Below, piece after piece: positions 49,538 to 60,007 of a stretch of 64,000 nt of DNA. The notes below the pieces were generated by a model that was not told the origin of the DNA, searched no databases, and was given only the letters and a program-made list of their open reading frames with translations. Every line of letters starts with the position of its first letter. Position 1 is the stretch's first letter. A program made the position numbers and the translations under genes. This stretch comes from Apoderus coryli (Eukaryota > Arthropoda > Insecta > Coleoptera > Attelabidae), in the NCBI GenBank assembly GCA_911728435.2, contig OU452211.1:2790001-2854000 (forward strand), given 5' to 3'.

Positions 49538-49679
49538 AATATATTGGAAATGTATATATTTAATAATAATAATAATAAATAGCAGTACATGATTCTTTGT
49601 TATATTATATTATTATTTAAATAAATAAATGCACAGCACTATTGTTACAGAACTATTATTGTTTTAATGATTGGAAATG

Positions 49680-49745
49680 ACTTAAGTAGTAAAGCAACTG
49701 GTTGGTAAATAATGGGGTGTGGGTTCAATTCACACTTCCGGCACT
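49680..49745 (+). repeat. Possible tRNA-like or SINE-like sequence
   Basis: GTGTGGGTTCAATTCACACT resembles a tRNA T arm (B-box-like GGTTCAATTC) and is followed by CCGGCACTG and a poly-T run. The 5' half (A box, anticodon arm) is not convincing, so this may be a tRNA-derived relic or chance. Confidence 0.25.
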
Positions 49746-49857
49746 GATTTTTTTTTTTTCAATAATTGTTCCATTATTAACAATACACAAGTAATTCCGT
49801 TTTCATAGCTGCGTTTTCACCCCAAATATTCTCTGCTGGAATAATTAATTACGACAA

Positions 49858-51385
49858 AGAGTTGGTTCTTTATAATTCCAGCCTTTTCTGCTACCAATAG
49901 GCCCCTCTATCACTATACCAAGTTTGAATATTTTTTGAAAAAACTTTAAACGTAAATATCTCGAAAACGGTAAGAGATATCGAAAAACGGAGTTGGTTCT
50001 TTATAATTCCGGCGTTTTCTGCTCCCAATAGGCCCCTCTATCAATATACCAAGTTTCAACCATTTTGGAATCATCAGTTTTTTTTAATATTTTGACCGTA
50101 TTTGTTTCTTTCGTACCAGGAACACATAAGTTTGAAGAGGTGAATATAAAGTATCAGGAGACCAATTTCGTTACGATTCATTTTCTAAAAATCTCGATTT
50201 CGTACCAGGAACACATGTTTGAAGAGGTGAATATAAAGTATCAGGAGACCAATTTCGTTAAGATTCATTTTCTAAAAATCTCGATTTCGTACCAGGAACA
50301 CATAAGTTTGAAGAGGTGAATATAAAGTATCAGGAGACCAATTTCGTTAAGATTCATTTTCTAAAAATCTCGATTTCGTACCAGGAACACATAAGTTTTA
50401 AGAGGTGAATATAAAGTATCAGGAGACCAATTTCGTTAAGATTCATTTCTAACAATCTCGATTTCGTACCAGGAACACATAAGTTTTAAGAGGTGAATCA
50501 ATGTATTAGGAGAGCCACATTCTGCTTAATTTTCATTTTCTAAAAATCACGATTTCGTACCAGGAACACATAAGTTTTAAGAGGTGAATTAATGTATCAG
50601 GAGAGCGAGATTTTGCTAAATTTGCATTTTCTAAAAATCACGAATTCGTACCAGGAACACATAAATTTTAAGAGGTGAATATAAAGTATCAGGAGACCAT
50701 TTTCTTTCAAATTCAATTTCATAAAATCACGATTTCGTACCAGGAACACATAAGTTTTAAGAGGTGAATATAAAGTATCAGGAGACGAATTTCGTTAAAA
50801 TTGAATTTCTGAAAATAACGATTTCGTACCAGGAACACATAAGATTTGAAGGTTTTTTTGGACAACTTTGAACGTAAATATCTCGAAAACGGTAAAAGAT
50901 ATCGAAAAACGAAGTTGGTTCTTTATAACTCCGGCCTTTTCTGCTCCCAATAGGCCTCTCTATCAATATACCAAGATTCAACCATTTAGGAAAAAACTTT
51001 AAACGCAAATATTTCGAAAACGGCAAGAGATATCGAAAAACGGTTCTTTATAATTCCGGCCTTTTCTGCTACCAATAGGCCCCTCTATCAATATACCAAG
51101 TTTCAGCCATTTTGAAATCCTCAGATTTTTTGAAAATTTATGAACGTTTTGTTTTATTTATTGCTTAGATTAAATCAAATTTTCCTCAATCGTTGAAAAT
51201 CAAAAGCAATATCGATAATATACATTTAGAGCGATAGTGAATGAAGCCTTTAATGGCAAAATAAAAACACACAAGTTATTCATTGTACAAAAAATAATTT
51301 ATTTACATTAGCTATTAGCACACAATTCTACTTTCTCGACAGATCTTAAATTTAATTAAGTCTTCTTACTTAATTCTATCTACAA
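49858..51385 (+). repeat. Dispersed pieces of the intron-8 array around a minisatellite
   Basis: Segments at 49858-50090, 50850-51170 and 51180-51385 match the 293-bp unit (ATCTCGAAAACGGTAAGAGA, TTCTTTATAATTCCGGC) and the 46080-46285 block. The same material therefore lies both inside fng intron 8 and downstream of the gene, and flanks the 89-bp minisatellite. Confidence 0.75.
50112..50840 (+). repeat. 89-bp minisatellite, about 8 copies
   Basis: CGTACCAGGAACACATAAG recurs at 50112, 50201, 50288, 50377, 50465, 50556, 50647, 50736 and 50825 (steps of 87-91 bp). It comes with AGAGGTGAATATAAAGTATC and TTTCTAAAAATC. Copies diverge toward the right. A frame of 84 codons at 50065-50319 simply reads the repeat. 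Confidence 0.9.
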
Positions 51386-51943
51386 TATTAATAATAATTG
51401 TGTTAGTATTTAGTAGTATTTAACAAAATGTGTATGTAAAAATATACAGGGTGTCGCATTAAGAAAAAGCAAGTTTGATCTGCTGTGCGTTTGTGAGCCA
51501 CACTGTATAATTTATAGCATTTTTGGGTTGTACATCTCTTCAGGGTTTTGTGAAGTATTTTTTTGTCTATCGCTTATAGATCTTGAGAGATATCTTCCGC
51601 CCACATACTAATGGGCCACTATGTATATGGCATAGATTTCTACTTATTTTATAATTGAGTTAAAGCCTACAAAGCTTCTAATTTGTGCAACTGCTAGAAC
51701 CCTTATTCAATGTTCTGGAGATGATACAAAGGAAACTAGGGCAATTAGGGATGTAAACATCTTTCTAGATACCTATTATATATGTAGGTACACATTCACG
51801 GCATCCTACTTTGAAATTAGTGCAACAAACAGTATAATTTACAAATACGTTATTATAATATTGTATTTTCCCTAAACAACTAGCATACTATTTATTATTA
51901 AATTAAAACCAAAGTACATACATATCGCAAGTTAAATTTTTTA
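51386..51943. other. ORC5 downstream region
   Basis: AT-rich sequence with one TACAGGGTGTCGCATT element end at 51445. An AATAAA for ORC5 overlaps its stop codon (minus strand, 51945-51940). Confidence 0.4.
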
Positions 51944-53251
51944 TTAAATATGACTGAAATCACTCAAATACTTCCTAATATTAAACCCGACAACTTTCGC
52001 AACTCCATGGATACAGTCAAAACTCACATTACACTTATACTTTCGCGCATCCAACGAACACGCATCAGACATCATCGAGAGTAACTGTAACTCCACAAGA
52101 CTGGACACTTGCACCAACAAATGATTATTAAAACCAACTTTATCTTGCAGAACCGAATAAAATATCGCTAACAATCGGTCGATAGTAAAGACTTGCGGCC
52201 CTAATTGTGTGTTTAACTGCTCGGACACTTTACTTTTCATTTTCACATTTTGCACAGTCTTCCTCCGTTTCCCATGGTATTTCATGAATAGTCTTTTATC
52301 GTCTTTAGCTGAGTTGTAGCTGGCTAGATAGGCGGCGATTAACAGATATTTCGCGTAATATGGTAGCTCTAATGTATTCGTAGTAGTTTCTAGTTTCGAA
52401 CTAGTTCGTAAATATAATACTTCCAACGACGATTTTAGAATTGGCGCGATATTACGCCACAATGCCAATGAATCATCGATTGAACACTGGTTATTAGTAA
52501 TTGGTTCATAATATCTGATGAAGTTTATACGACTCATGTACCGTAATTCGGAATAATCGCGACATGCACGGTAAAATACTGATAGAAACACGTTTAGATA
52601 GTTTTTAAAAAACTCTTCATCAAAAGTATTATTAACAACTGTTCGATTGTACTCAATGTCTAACATCAATATCTCTAACAGTTCTTTATGTTTATATTGT
52701 GGGAAATACATTTTTATTGGTATTAATGCTGTATGAGATCTTAAATAGAACTTCTCATAAACGACATCACTCAAATATATCACTGAAATGTTAATACAGT
52801 CTCCAACCAATTCATTTAAGCGTAAAAAACTCGGTAATAAATTCGCGTCCATGAACCGCAACTCCTCGGCACAATCAATAACAATTACAACACGATCTAT
52901 AGAAGTTTTAAATTGTTTAAATATTTCTATAAAATCCATTAAGTTATCACAACGCGTTATATTAATATCATCACTACAATAATTATTCAATTGGTTTAAT
53001 ATTGATTCAAATAATATTTTAGCGGTATAACATTCAATCAAATTAATCGTTGCGTGTTTGATACTGAACTTGTCCAGAAACGTGTTGACTATCGATGTTT
53101 TTCCAGTACTTGGACCGCCGTAAATGAATACATTATCAATATAGGACTCCTCTGGGTGACCATACATTGAATACAGCTTGTTGATTTGGTTAGTACGGGC
53201 TGGGAATTGATCTTTTAAATCATTTAGGATAGTTTCCTCTGTTGCCATCAT
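51944..53251 (-). CDS. Orc5: Origin recognition complex subunit 5 (intronless)
   Basis: ORC5 is an AAA+-type subunit of the six-protein complex that marks replication origins and loads MCM in the nucleus. A single uninterrupted frame of 435 residues, the usual length for animal ORC5, has Walker A GGPSTGKTS (residues 45-53) and Walker B VVIVIDCAEE (121-130). It also has DANLLPSFLRLNEL, RACRDYSELRYMSRINF, LPYYAKYLLIAAYLASYN and LMKYHGKRRK-type blocks, and ends KYKCNVSFDCI ... FNIRKYLSDF. These are the conserved ORC5 blocks in order. Two adjacent Met codons open the frame; the first, at 53251, is used here. It runs toward fng tail to tail. Because no introns are seen, a retrocopy should be considered, although the frame is intact. 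I recognised the family from memory. Confidence 0.93.
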   Translation of the reverse strand: MMATEETILNDLKDQFPARTNQINKLYSMYGHPEESYIDNVFIYGGPSTGKTSIVNTFLDKFSIKHATINLIECYTAKILFESILNQLNNYCSDDINITRCDNLMDFIEIFKQFKTSIDRVVIVIDCAEELRFMDANLLPSFLRLNELVGDCINISVIYLSDVVYEKFYLRSHTALIPIKMYFPQYKHKELLEILMLDIEYNRTVVNNTFDEEFFKNYLNVFLSVFYRACRDYSELRYMSRINFIRYYEPITNNQCSIDDSLALWRNIAPILKSSLEVLYLRTSSKLETTTNTLELPYYAKYLLIAAYLASYNSAKDDKRLFMKYHGKRRKTVQNVKMKSKVSEQLNTQLGPQVFTIDRLLAIFYSVLQDKVGFNNHLLVQVSSLVELQLLSMMSDACSLDARKYKCNVSFDCIHGVAKVVGFNIRKYLSDFSHI

Positions 53252-54330
53252 GCATCTACAAATTAAAAACTCTTAAAATGCTGTTTAATAATTATTAAAT
53301 ATACCTAACCGCTTTGAATCATTGAAAAAATGTACGTTACTTTTACTTAACCTAATTCTCAAAGCATTGTTTGAAACTGCAGTTATTTTGTTCTTAAAAC
53401 TGTTTGCATGTTTACTTATATTAATAATAATAAAATTACTGCTTACTTAATACAATATTCAAACCAGTACCTAATTATATTTTAAGTTTTTAACTTTTTA
53501 AAACATTTGTTTATATTTTACTGAAAACCATTTATCGTATTAGCTAGCGAAAACATTGATCTCATGCTCTCGGTAGTATACGTTTTACTTCGAAAAAATT
53601 CGTTCAAATTTAAATTCACAGAAACGACCAATGTTGTCATGTTACGTACCTTAAACACAAAACGAAACATTTTTTTTTAACTGTTACTACTAGGTACTAC
53701 GAAGTTATTAAGATCTCTCAATAATGGTTTATAAAAAAAAAAACACCCATAATATTTTATATAAATATATAAATTTTCACGAAATGACCCGAATACATTA
53801 CTCTGTGAATTATTGTTAATTCTTAGTTTCTCAGCACATTCCAATGTACACGAAAAGATCGTAGTCGATTGTATAATAGCCACTGATGATGGAGCTTGAA
53901 GCTCCGAAACATGTTTGGTAGCGTAATATATTTGTTTTATTTGGTGGAGGATTGACTTTCATTCCCATTATTTTTTTTTTAAATTACTACATTGCTTACC
54001 AACATAATTTTAAAAATAATATAATACCTGCTACCTATCGCCATACAATATGGATTCCGAATGAATGGACGTGATATTTGGTTTCTATTTAAATTTGATT
54101 AAGAAAATGCAAAAAAACCCAATCTCTAATAGGTTTGTGTGCACTAAATATCGGAATATTTAATATGGAAACCATGTAAGATTTCAAATTTTAAATATTA
54201 TAAGCATTCGTTAAAAAAAGATCATTTCTCGATACCTATATTGGCAATAAGTTAGAAGTCAAGATCATTTTGTTTTCACTAGTCGCCACAAGCAACCACC
54301 AGGTGTTAGTGAGACGGTGGTGCCAGCTCA
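53252..54330. other. Region upstream of ORC5
   Basis: AT-rich, with no gene. It holds a CTGATGA...GAAAC motif at 53883-53910 within a TE-like context (CGAAACATGTTTGGTAGCG). The ORC5 promoter must lie in the first few hundred bases, but I see no clear core element. Confidence 0.45.
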
Positions 54331-54332
54331 AA

Positions 54333-54391
54333 CCGTATACATCAATATAAACTAAATTATAATATTATAATTTAGTTTACATTGATGTATA
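54333..54391. repeat. Small perfect palindrome
   Basis: GTATACATCAATATAAACTA and its near reverse complement ending GATGTATAC meet at an AT-rich centre (ATTATAATATTATAAT). It directly abuts the larger foldback element on its right. Confidence 0.7.
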
Positions 54392-55070
54392 CAGTCTGAC
54401 GGCTGAGCATATTTGCGTTGTGTTATTTAGTTTTATATCGTTAAGAATTAGAAGTTCAGTTGTACACAAACAGCATAAGCACATTTTTTGCAATAAATTT
54501 CTAATGAAGTTCAAAAATTTCTGACTTCTGACGGAATAACTTTGTTTATTATACTGGTAGCGCCATCTCGTAAAATACGTTCAAACTGTGAACAAACAAT
54601 GCAACTGGTTGTGCAATGTTGTCAAACGTACTAGATACATTTTTTCACAAATATGCGATAGTAAATATTGTAGTATTTTATTTTATTTATATACCTAATA
54701 ACGAGACTTGAATTATCATCAAATATACTTTTATGCCAAGTCTCGTTATTAGGTACATAAATAAAATAAAATAAAATACTACAATATTTACTATCGCATA
54801 TTTGTGAAAAAATCAAATATATCTAGTATGTTTGACAACATTGCACAACCAGTTGCATTGTTTGTTCACAGTTTGAACGTATTTTACGAGATGGCGCTAC
54901 CAGTATAATAAACAAAGTTATTCCGTCAGAAGTCAGAAATGTTTGAACTTATGAAATTAGAAATGTATTGCAAAAAATGTGCTGGTGCTATTTGCGTACA
55001 ACTGATTTTTTAATTCTTGACGATATAAAACTAAACAACACAACGTAAATATGCTCAGCCGTCAGACTAT
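54391..55070. mobile_element. 680-bp foldback element
   Basis: Two arms of about 320-335 bp (54391-54709 and 54735-55070) are reverse complements, with a loop of about 25 bp. Ends are CAGTCTGACGGCTGAGCATA and ATGCTCAGCCGTCAGACTA, next to TA on both sides, as in TA-targeting DNA elements. No transposase frame is present. The open frame at 54631-54816 is arm sequence. Confidence 0.75.
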
Positions 55071-55079
55071 AAAAAACAA

Positions 55080-56440
55080 AGCGATAGAAGCAAACAAACA
55101 TGTCCGGCTCTAAATACCTTGGGGAGTTATAAAATCTTCCAATGATAGTAAAACGTGATTGGAATCGGGGAAATTAAGAAAATATTGATCGAGAAAATTC
55201 GTATAGGTAAGTTTTGCCAACTTGATTGTTTCCTTCCGGTACCAAACATCGACTATCAGCGAGCTATTTATACGGGGGTATATACAAAGTAAATCGTTCT
55301 ACGCCTCTGATAGTAAATTGAACATTTCTGTCTCAAAGATATTGATCTGTGGAGCAATTAATTAAATTTAATAAGCGAAAACTGGCTCAAATTTCATTAT
55401 TACTATCGCTTTTCTACTGTTTTGCATGCGGCTCATCTATCATCTTCTCTAATATACATGAGAGAAAACCGCCAAGATGAACATTTTCTATTAATCGCTT
55501 ATGTACACATTGAATAGAGGGATTCTCTAACCGCAAATAGGAATAGGGGTAGTATCTGTCTATCTGTATTATGTGTAGATACTGTATGAATGTTTGCTAT
55601 AGATATAGAGGTAGGTAGGTATTTAGTGGCATCAATTTTATATAGTAAAATCTTATTCGCGACGCATTTTAGTAATATGCTAATTATTTTACTTGACAGA
55701 AGCTTAAATATTGTAAGAAATAAGAGTGTACAAGGCTTATATATACAGAGAAAAATAAAAGACATTTTGATATCGTAAAAATAGCAAAGTATTGTTATTA
55801 CGTCTCAACGAGTCTTGAGATTGTACAATGGCATTGCTATTTTCCACAGCTTCTCTTCCTCTTGTTTGTTGGATAACCATTTGCTTCACGCTGAATGACG
55901 TACACTACTTGAAAACTCATTCTCTGATTCTCTGCGTTCCCCATTTTTTTTACTACGAATTATATGTAAACAGTGATGCCACGTTGACCAAATTATACCC
56001 AACGATGGGATTTTTCTTATTTAATTGTATTCCGAGCTCCAAATAAGGAAAAACATAACGCAAAAAAAAATCAACAAATCTCTAGCCACATTAAGGGCAA
56101 CTGCATATACAGGGTGTGCCGGGAAATCTCTCGGATGCAGAGAAAACATGAAAAAATAGGACGTCAAGTTCGTATAATATTTTTCCCTATAGGTCATTAT
56201 CGAGATCATTTATAAATAATTAAAACCCTGAGGCACCCCACAATAAGCCATATTGGTGAGTATCTCAACCGGTTGTAAAGTTTTTTTCGCCAAGACACCA
56301 TCAGCACCTTTGCCAAATCAGCAACAACATTTTTGAGTCATATTGATAATGGGTCAGTGAAAATAAACGCTACGCCACTGTTAAATTAAAGATTTGCCAA
56401 CGAATCGAATTAGTATATTTTCATATAATAAAGGCTAAAC
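55080..56440. other. Intergenic region
   Basis: AT-rich; the small open frames (55499-55778, 55828-56046) have no recognisable content. An element end, TACAGGGTGTGCCGGGAAAT, is at about 56109. Confidence 0.4.
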
Positions 56441-56454
56441 TCATGTATATACAC

Positions 56455-56720
56455 GTGAAGAATGATACTGAAAAAATCGTATGTTCGTCAATTTTCCCGA
56501 TCTTCCAGCCACTACCGGCAACATGGCTTTTGGATCGATCTCTTTTGCAGGATTCGTGCTGGAAAAGCTGTTTTTGACCTCGACTCCGCAGTCGAGGTAA
56601 GTTTTCCGTCGTGCGATAACTTCACACAGAACGGTAGGGCAAAGTTGTGTTTTAGCGAAATTTACGAAAGTGGAAGGCAGTTTGCGGCGTAAGAGGACTC
56701 CGGTGAAATGTGTCGCCAGC
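56455..56720. other. GC-richer island with possible 5' exon
   Basis: This stretch is GC-richer than its surroundings, is open on both strands (76 codons plus, 100 codons minus), and contains the palindrome CTCGACTCCGCAGTCGAG. A strong donor GTCGAG|GTAAGT on the plus strand is at 56597. It could be a promoter with a 5' non-coding exon for the LDLa gene 6.7 kb downstream, or an unrecognised element. I cannot assign the encoded peptides. Confidence 0.3.
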
Positions 56721-56759
56721 AAAGTTTCCCTGACCTTTATCATTTTTAATAAATGATAA

Positions 56760-58825
56760 TTAAGTTAGTTAAAAATATAAAGGTATTAACTTCATTCATT
56801 CATAGATAATTTAAAAATATTTTGGAAGACTTTTAGGTTTGCTTTAAAACAGAATTAATTAAAATTGAAACTAGGAAAGCGATTCCGAATAACATAAACT
56901 GATTTTGGCCCCGTTTTCCAATTTGAAATAGGGTGTTTTGAGCCACGTCCCCCTCATGCATATTTTTGGTAAATTTTTATATCAAAGACTTCAGTTGTGA
57001 TTTTTTTTTCATGTAGAACCCTTTTAAGAAACGCTATTGAATTTTTTTTATGCAACTCCTATTCTAGGCCTGTTTTTTATGTTCAATTTGCCAAGGCAAA
57101 ATAGTACAAGACAATATTTGCATTCTGTTTTTATTTTTCACGATATTTTTATTCTGGCATTCGGCCAAATTGTGGCTTTTTCTGCAATCCATACAATTTT
57201 TCAGTTCTACCATACCATATATACGAGGTGTGCATCCGATTCACTGGATGTTTCTTTATGTAGAGTCATTCAGATAGACAGTCATTTCTTTAAAACTACT
57301 TATTTACGTATAAAATGACCAAAAACACGTATTCTTTTTTCTTGAACTTTTCCTAAATGGATTCCTTTCTTGGGCAACGCAGAATTGCCTTCTTCAGGTA
57401 CATTCTAAATCGTCTCCTATTCCTCACAACAACAACAAAAATGATTTAGGAAAGCTTATACCACTGGTAGGCCCTTGTTTTACTTATAGAAAATTCATCA
57501 AACATTTCTAAAACATCGAAATCTTATGACAGCATTTAAAATGTTTACTTTAGCACTTTTGTTGCATGTTAAGTGGAACGTTTAAGAGCAAAATTCATGT
57601 TTTACACAAATAAATCATGCATAGCAAAGTAAAACCGGGATTACACTCCTCTTAATAGATGCTTAATTAGGTCCTCCCTTGAGGGAGAATCTCGAAGGAA
57701 AGTGAGACGCGACGGGAGAACATCCAGCAGTACTTACTTGTTATTAGATATTAACAAATTGTTGGGTTGGGATGGAGCACCATTAAAATGGTATTTGGTT
57801 GAGCTGAAAGGCATATGAGGTAAGCTAAATATTAACAACCTTCATGAAAAGTTTGTACGATCTCTATATAGACTACAACTCCACTATAATCTAGATTCGG
57901 TGTGAAACCAAATTGTCAGCATTTAAAATATAAAAATTTGTTGTGTATGTGAGCTATGAACTATGTGGTTTATTTCTTGCCTCATTTTAAGTGTGTAGCT
58001 CAAGAGCGTTATATATACAGGGTGAGTCTTCAAATCTCTGTTTAAAAAATAGCGTTAAATTTCATTTCTGTCCAAATCAGTACAGTTCTCGAAAAATATA
58101 CAAGATACCAAAAAGTTTCTAAATTAAACAGAGATTCTAAATTATTTATATTTAATAGAAAGCAGGGGTGGCACACAAAAAAGTTCGAGGGTCGAAAGAC
58201 AAAATTAATGGTTGAAATGAAAAAGATAATCAGTAGTACAAATCTCGTAACTTGCAAAGTTGTATAGATACAGATTTCTTCAATCCATTGTGAAGAATTA
58301 AGAACCAAAATAGGATTTATACAAGCCACATCAGTAATACGGGCATAATTTAATTTGTGCCTAACATAGGGTGGAAATTTAATTAATCTTGCTACTCCTA
58401 ATAGTGGAATAGAAATAACAACAATGTGATTGTGGTGTGCTTACATTTTAAAGCGAAATTTCACCGGATATTAAATTGCCAGAGTGGTTTGTTCAAGACA
58501 TTCTATAAAAATCCAAAAAACAGGATATAGTTTTACGTGAATTGATTGCTGTAGTTACACTGTCTTTAGCCAGTTAGTTTTTGGTGGATTGCCAAGACCA
58601 ACCTCTAATTTTATTCATAAATATCAAGAAAATATGAGTTGCTCAAAAATATGCCTGCAAACGTTGAAGTTTGACTAAGTTTAGGTGTATCAGCCATTTT
58701 TTTTAATGATCAATTGAAGGGTTTAGGAAGAATTGCATTGATCAATTCTCTACTGCCCTAAGTTAGCTAGATTTTGGTGGATTTGCAGGCACAATCCGTC
58801 ATTTTCTTCGGAAATATCATGCTAA
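56760..58825. other. Intergenic region with element pieces
   Basis: Contains TTTAAAACTACTTATTTACG (57290-57312), shared with 31270-31295. It also has a TTGCCTTCTTCAGGTA motif at about 57389, shared with 18140, and an element end TACAGGGTGAGTC at 58016. No gene is seen. Confidence 0.45.
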
Positions 58826-58827
58826 GA

Positions 58828-58991
58828 GTTTGGAAGAGGAAAAACTTTTTTATTTGTCGATTTAGAAGAAAAAGCCATTCTTTATAAAAACGTCTGCTTG
58901 TGTCGAAACTACAATTTCAAATGCCAAATTTACGATTACTATACAGGGTATATCAAAAGTTTTCCCCTTCCAAACTCTATCTGTGGACACA
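58828..58991. mobile_element. Second copy of the 31.4-kb foldback family
   Basis: AGAGTTTGGAAGAGGAAAAA at the left and CCAAACTCTATCTGTGGACA at the right bound one arm-like segment (TAAAAACGTCTGCTTGTGTC, TTACGATTACTATACAGGG). The same segment forms each arm of the palindrome at 31385-31776. A short end of the family is also present at 13468-13496. Confidence 0.7.
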
Positions 58992-59477
58992 TTGTATATA
59001 TAGTGACCGCCAAAAGTGCGGAATAAATTCAATTAAAGTTCAGGTAATTAATTTTGGTAAATATGCTGAAACACGTCAAGTTGAAAACCGTTGGTGAGTC
59101 GGAAGCGACATTTTGTTTGATTTTGACGCCATATTGCAAATTTAATTTCGTCGCATCAAGGAAATTAAATTTCATTCACATTTTATATGGAACTGGCGTA
59201 TTTTATGAATTGACATATGCGGCCAAAGGACGCTTGATTATTTGATTATTATACAGAGTGACAAAACAAAGAACCTTATATCTGATCTCCAAGGCATACC
59301 TTAAAAGTCGGAACTGTACGGCTCGATCAAGTACGCTGGTACTGAATTTGAAATTATTAAAGAAAGATTTGTGGTATAGGCAGTAGGAGCCTGCTGTTCC
59401 CATGGATTGTTCTGGATAATAATGAACAAGGTTTGTGGTTTGAGAGGTTTTTGTTTTGTTAGTATTAAGATCACATA

Positions 59478-59830
59478 CAGGGTGGTCCAACGAAAAGTTT
59501 GCACCTAGCTTTTCTCTTTTTTTTGTAGTCGAATGCGAAAATGCTCGGACACGTCGATTTTGCTTTTGAGGGGGACACATTTTAAACATATTTTTCGATC
59601 TGCGCCTTTAACCCCCTAGCGGGGGTGAGTAACAACCCTAAAATTTTAAATGGAAAGAGGGGTCTAATGACATATCATTTGAAAGGACACAAAATTGTCT
59701 TTCTAATGATACCCTATTTGTCGAATTTTACTAAAACAGTTAATACGAAAACGACTTTAAAGACATTAAGCCGATAATTTTGGTATTAATGAGAAATACA
59801 AATAAGTTTTAATTATTACGACTGAAAACA
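59478..59830 (+). repeat. Left terminal inverted repeat
   Basis: A 353-bp TIR with landmarks GTTTGCACCTAGCTTTTCTC, CCCCCTAGCGGGGGTGAG (itself a dyad) and ACTAAAACAGTTAATACG. It pairs with 61212-61564. Confidence 0.93.
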
Positions 59831-60007
59831 ACTACAATCATTTCTAAATTATTTACTTTGAAGAAAAACGGGATTTCAAAAACACTATCTTATTTATCAG
59901 AACTAAATTCCTCACTAATCGTTTGCGTTTTTTGTTGAAATAAAAACTGCAGATACGTGTAGGAAAAGAATTTACACCGTTTATTTTAGTCTTTTCATTG
60001 ATTCAGT

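Noticed and set aside
54631..54816. Small frame near ORC5
   Set aside because: It lies across the foldback loop and is arm sequence read in both directions.
59203..59589. 128-codon minus-strand frame
   Set aside because: Its 5' part is the left TIR of the DD41D element; the remainder is AT-rich spacer without recognisable domains.
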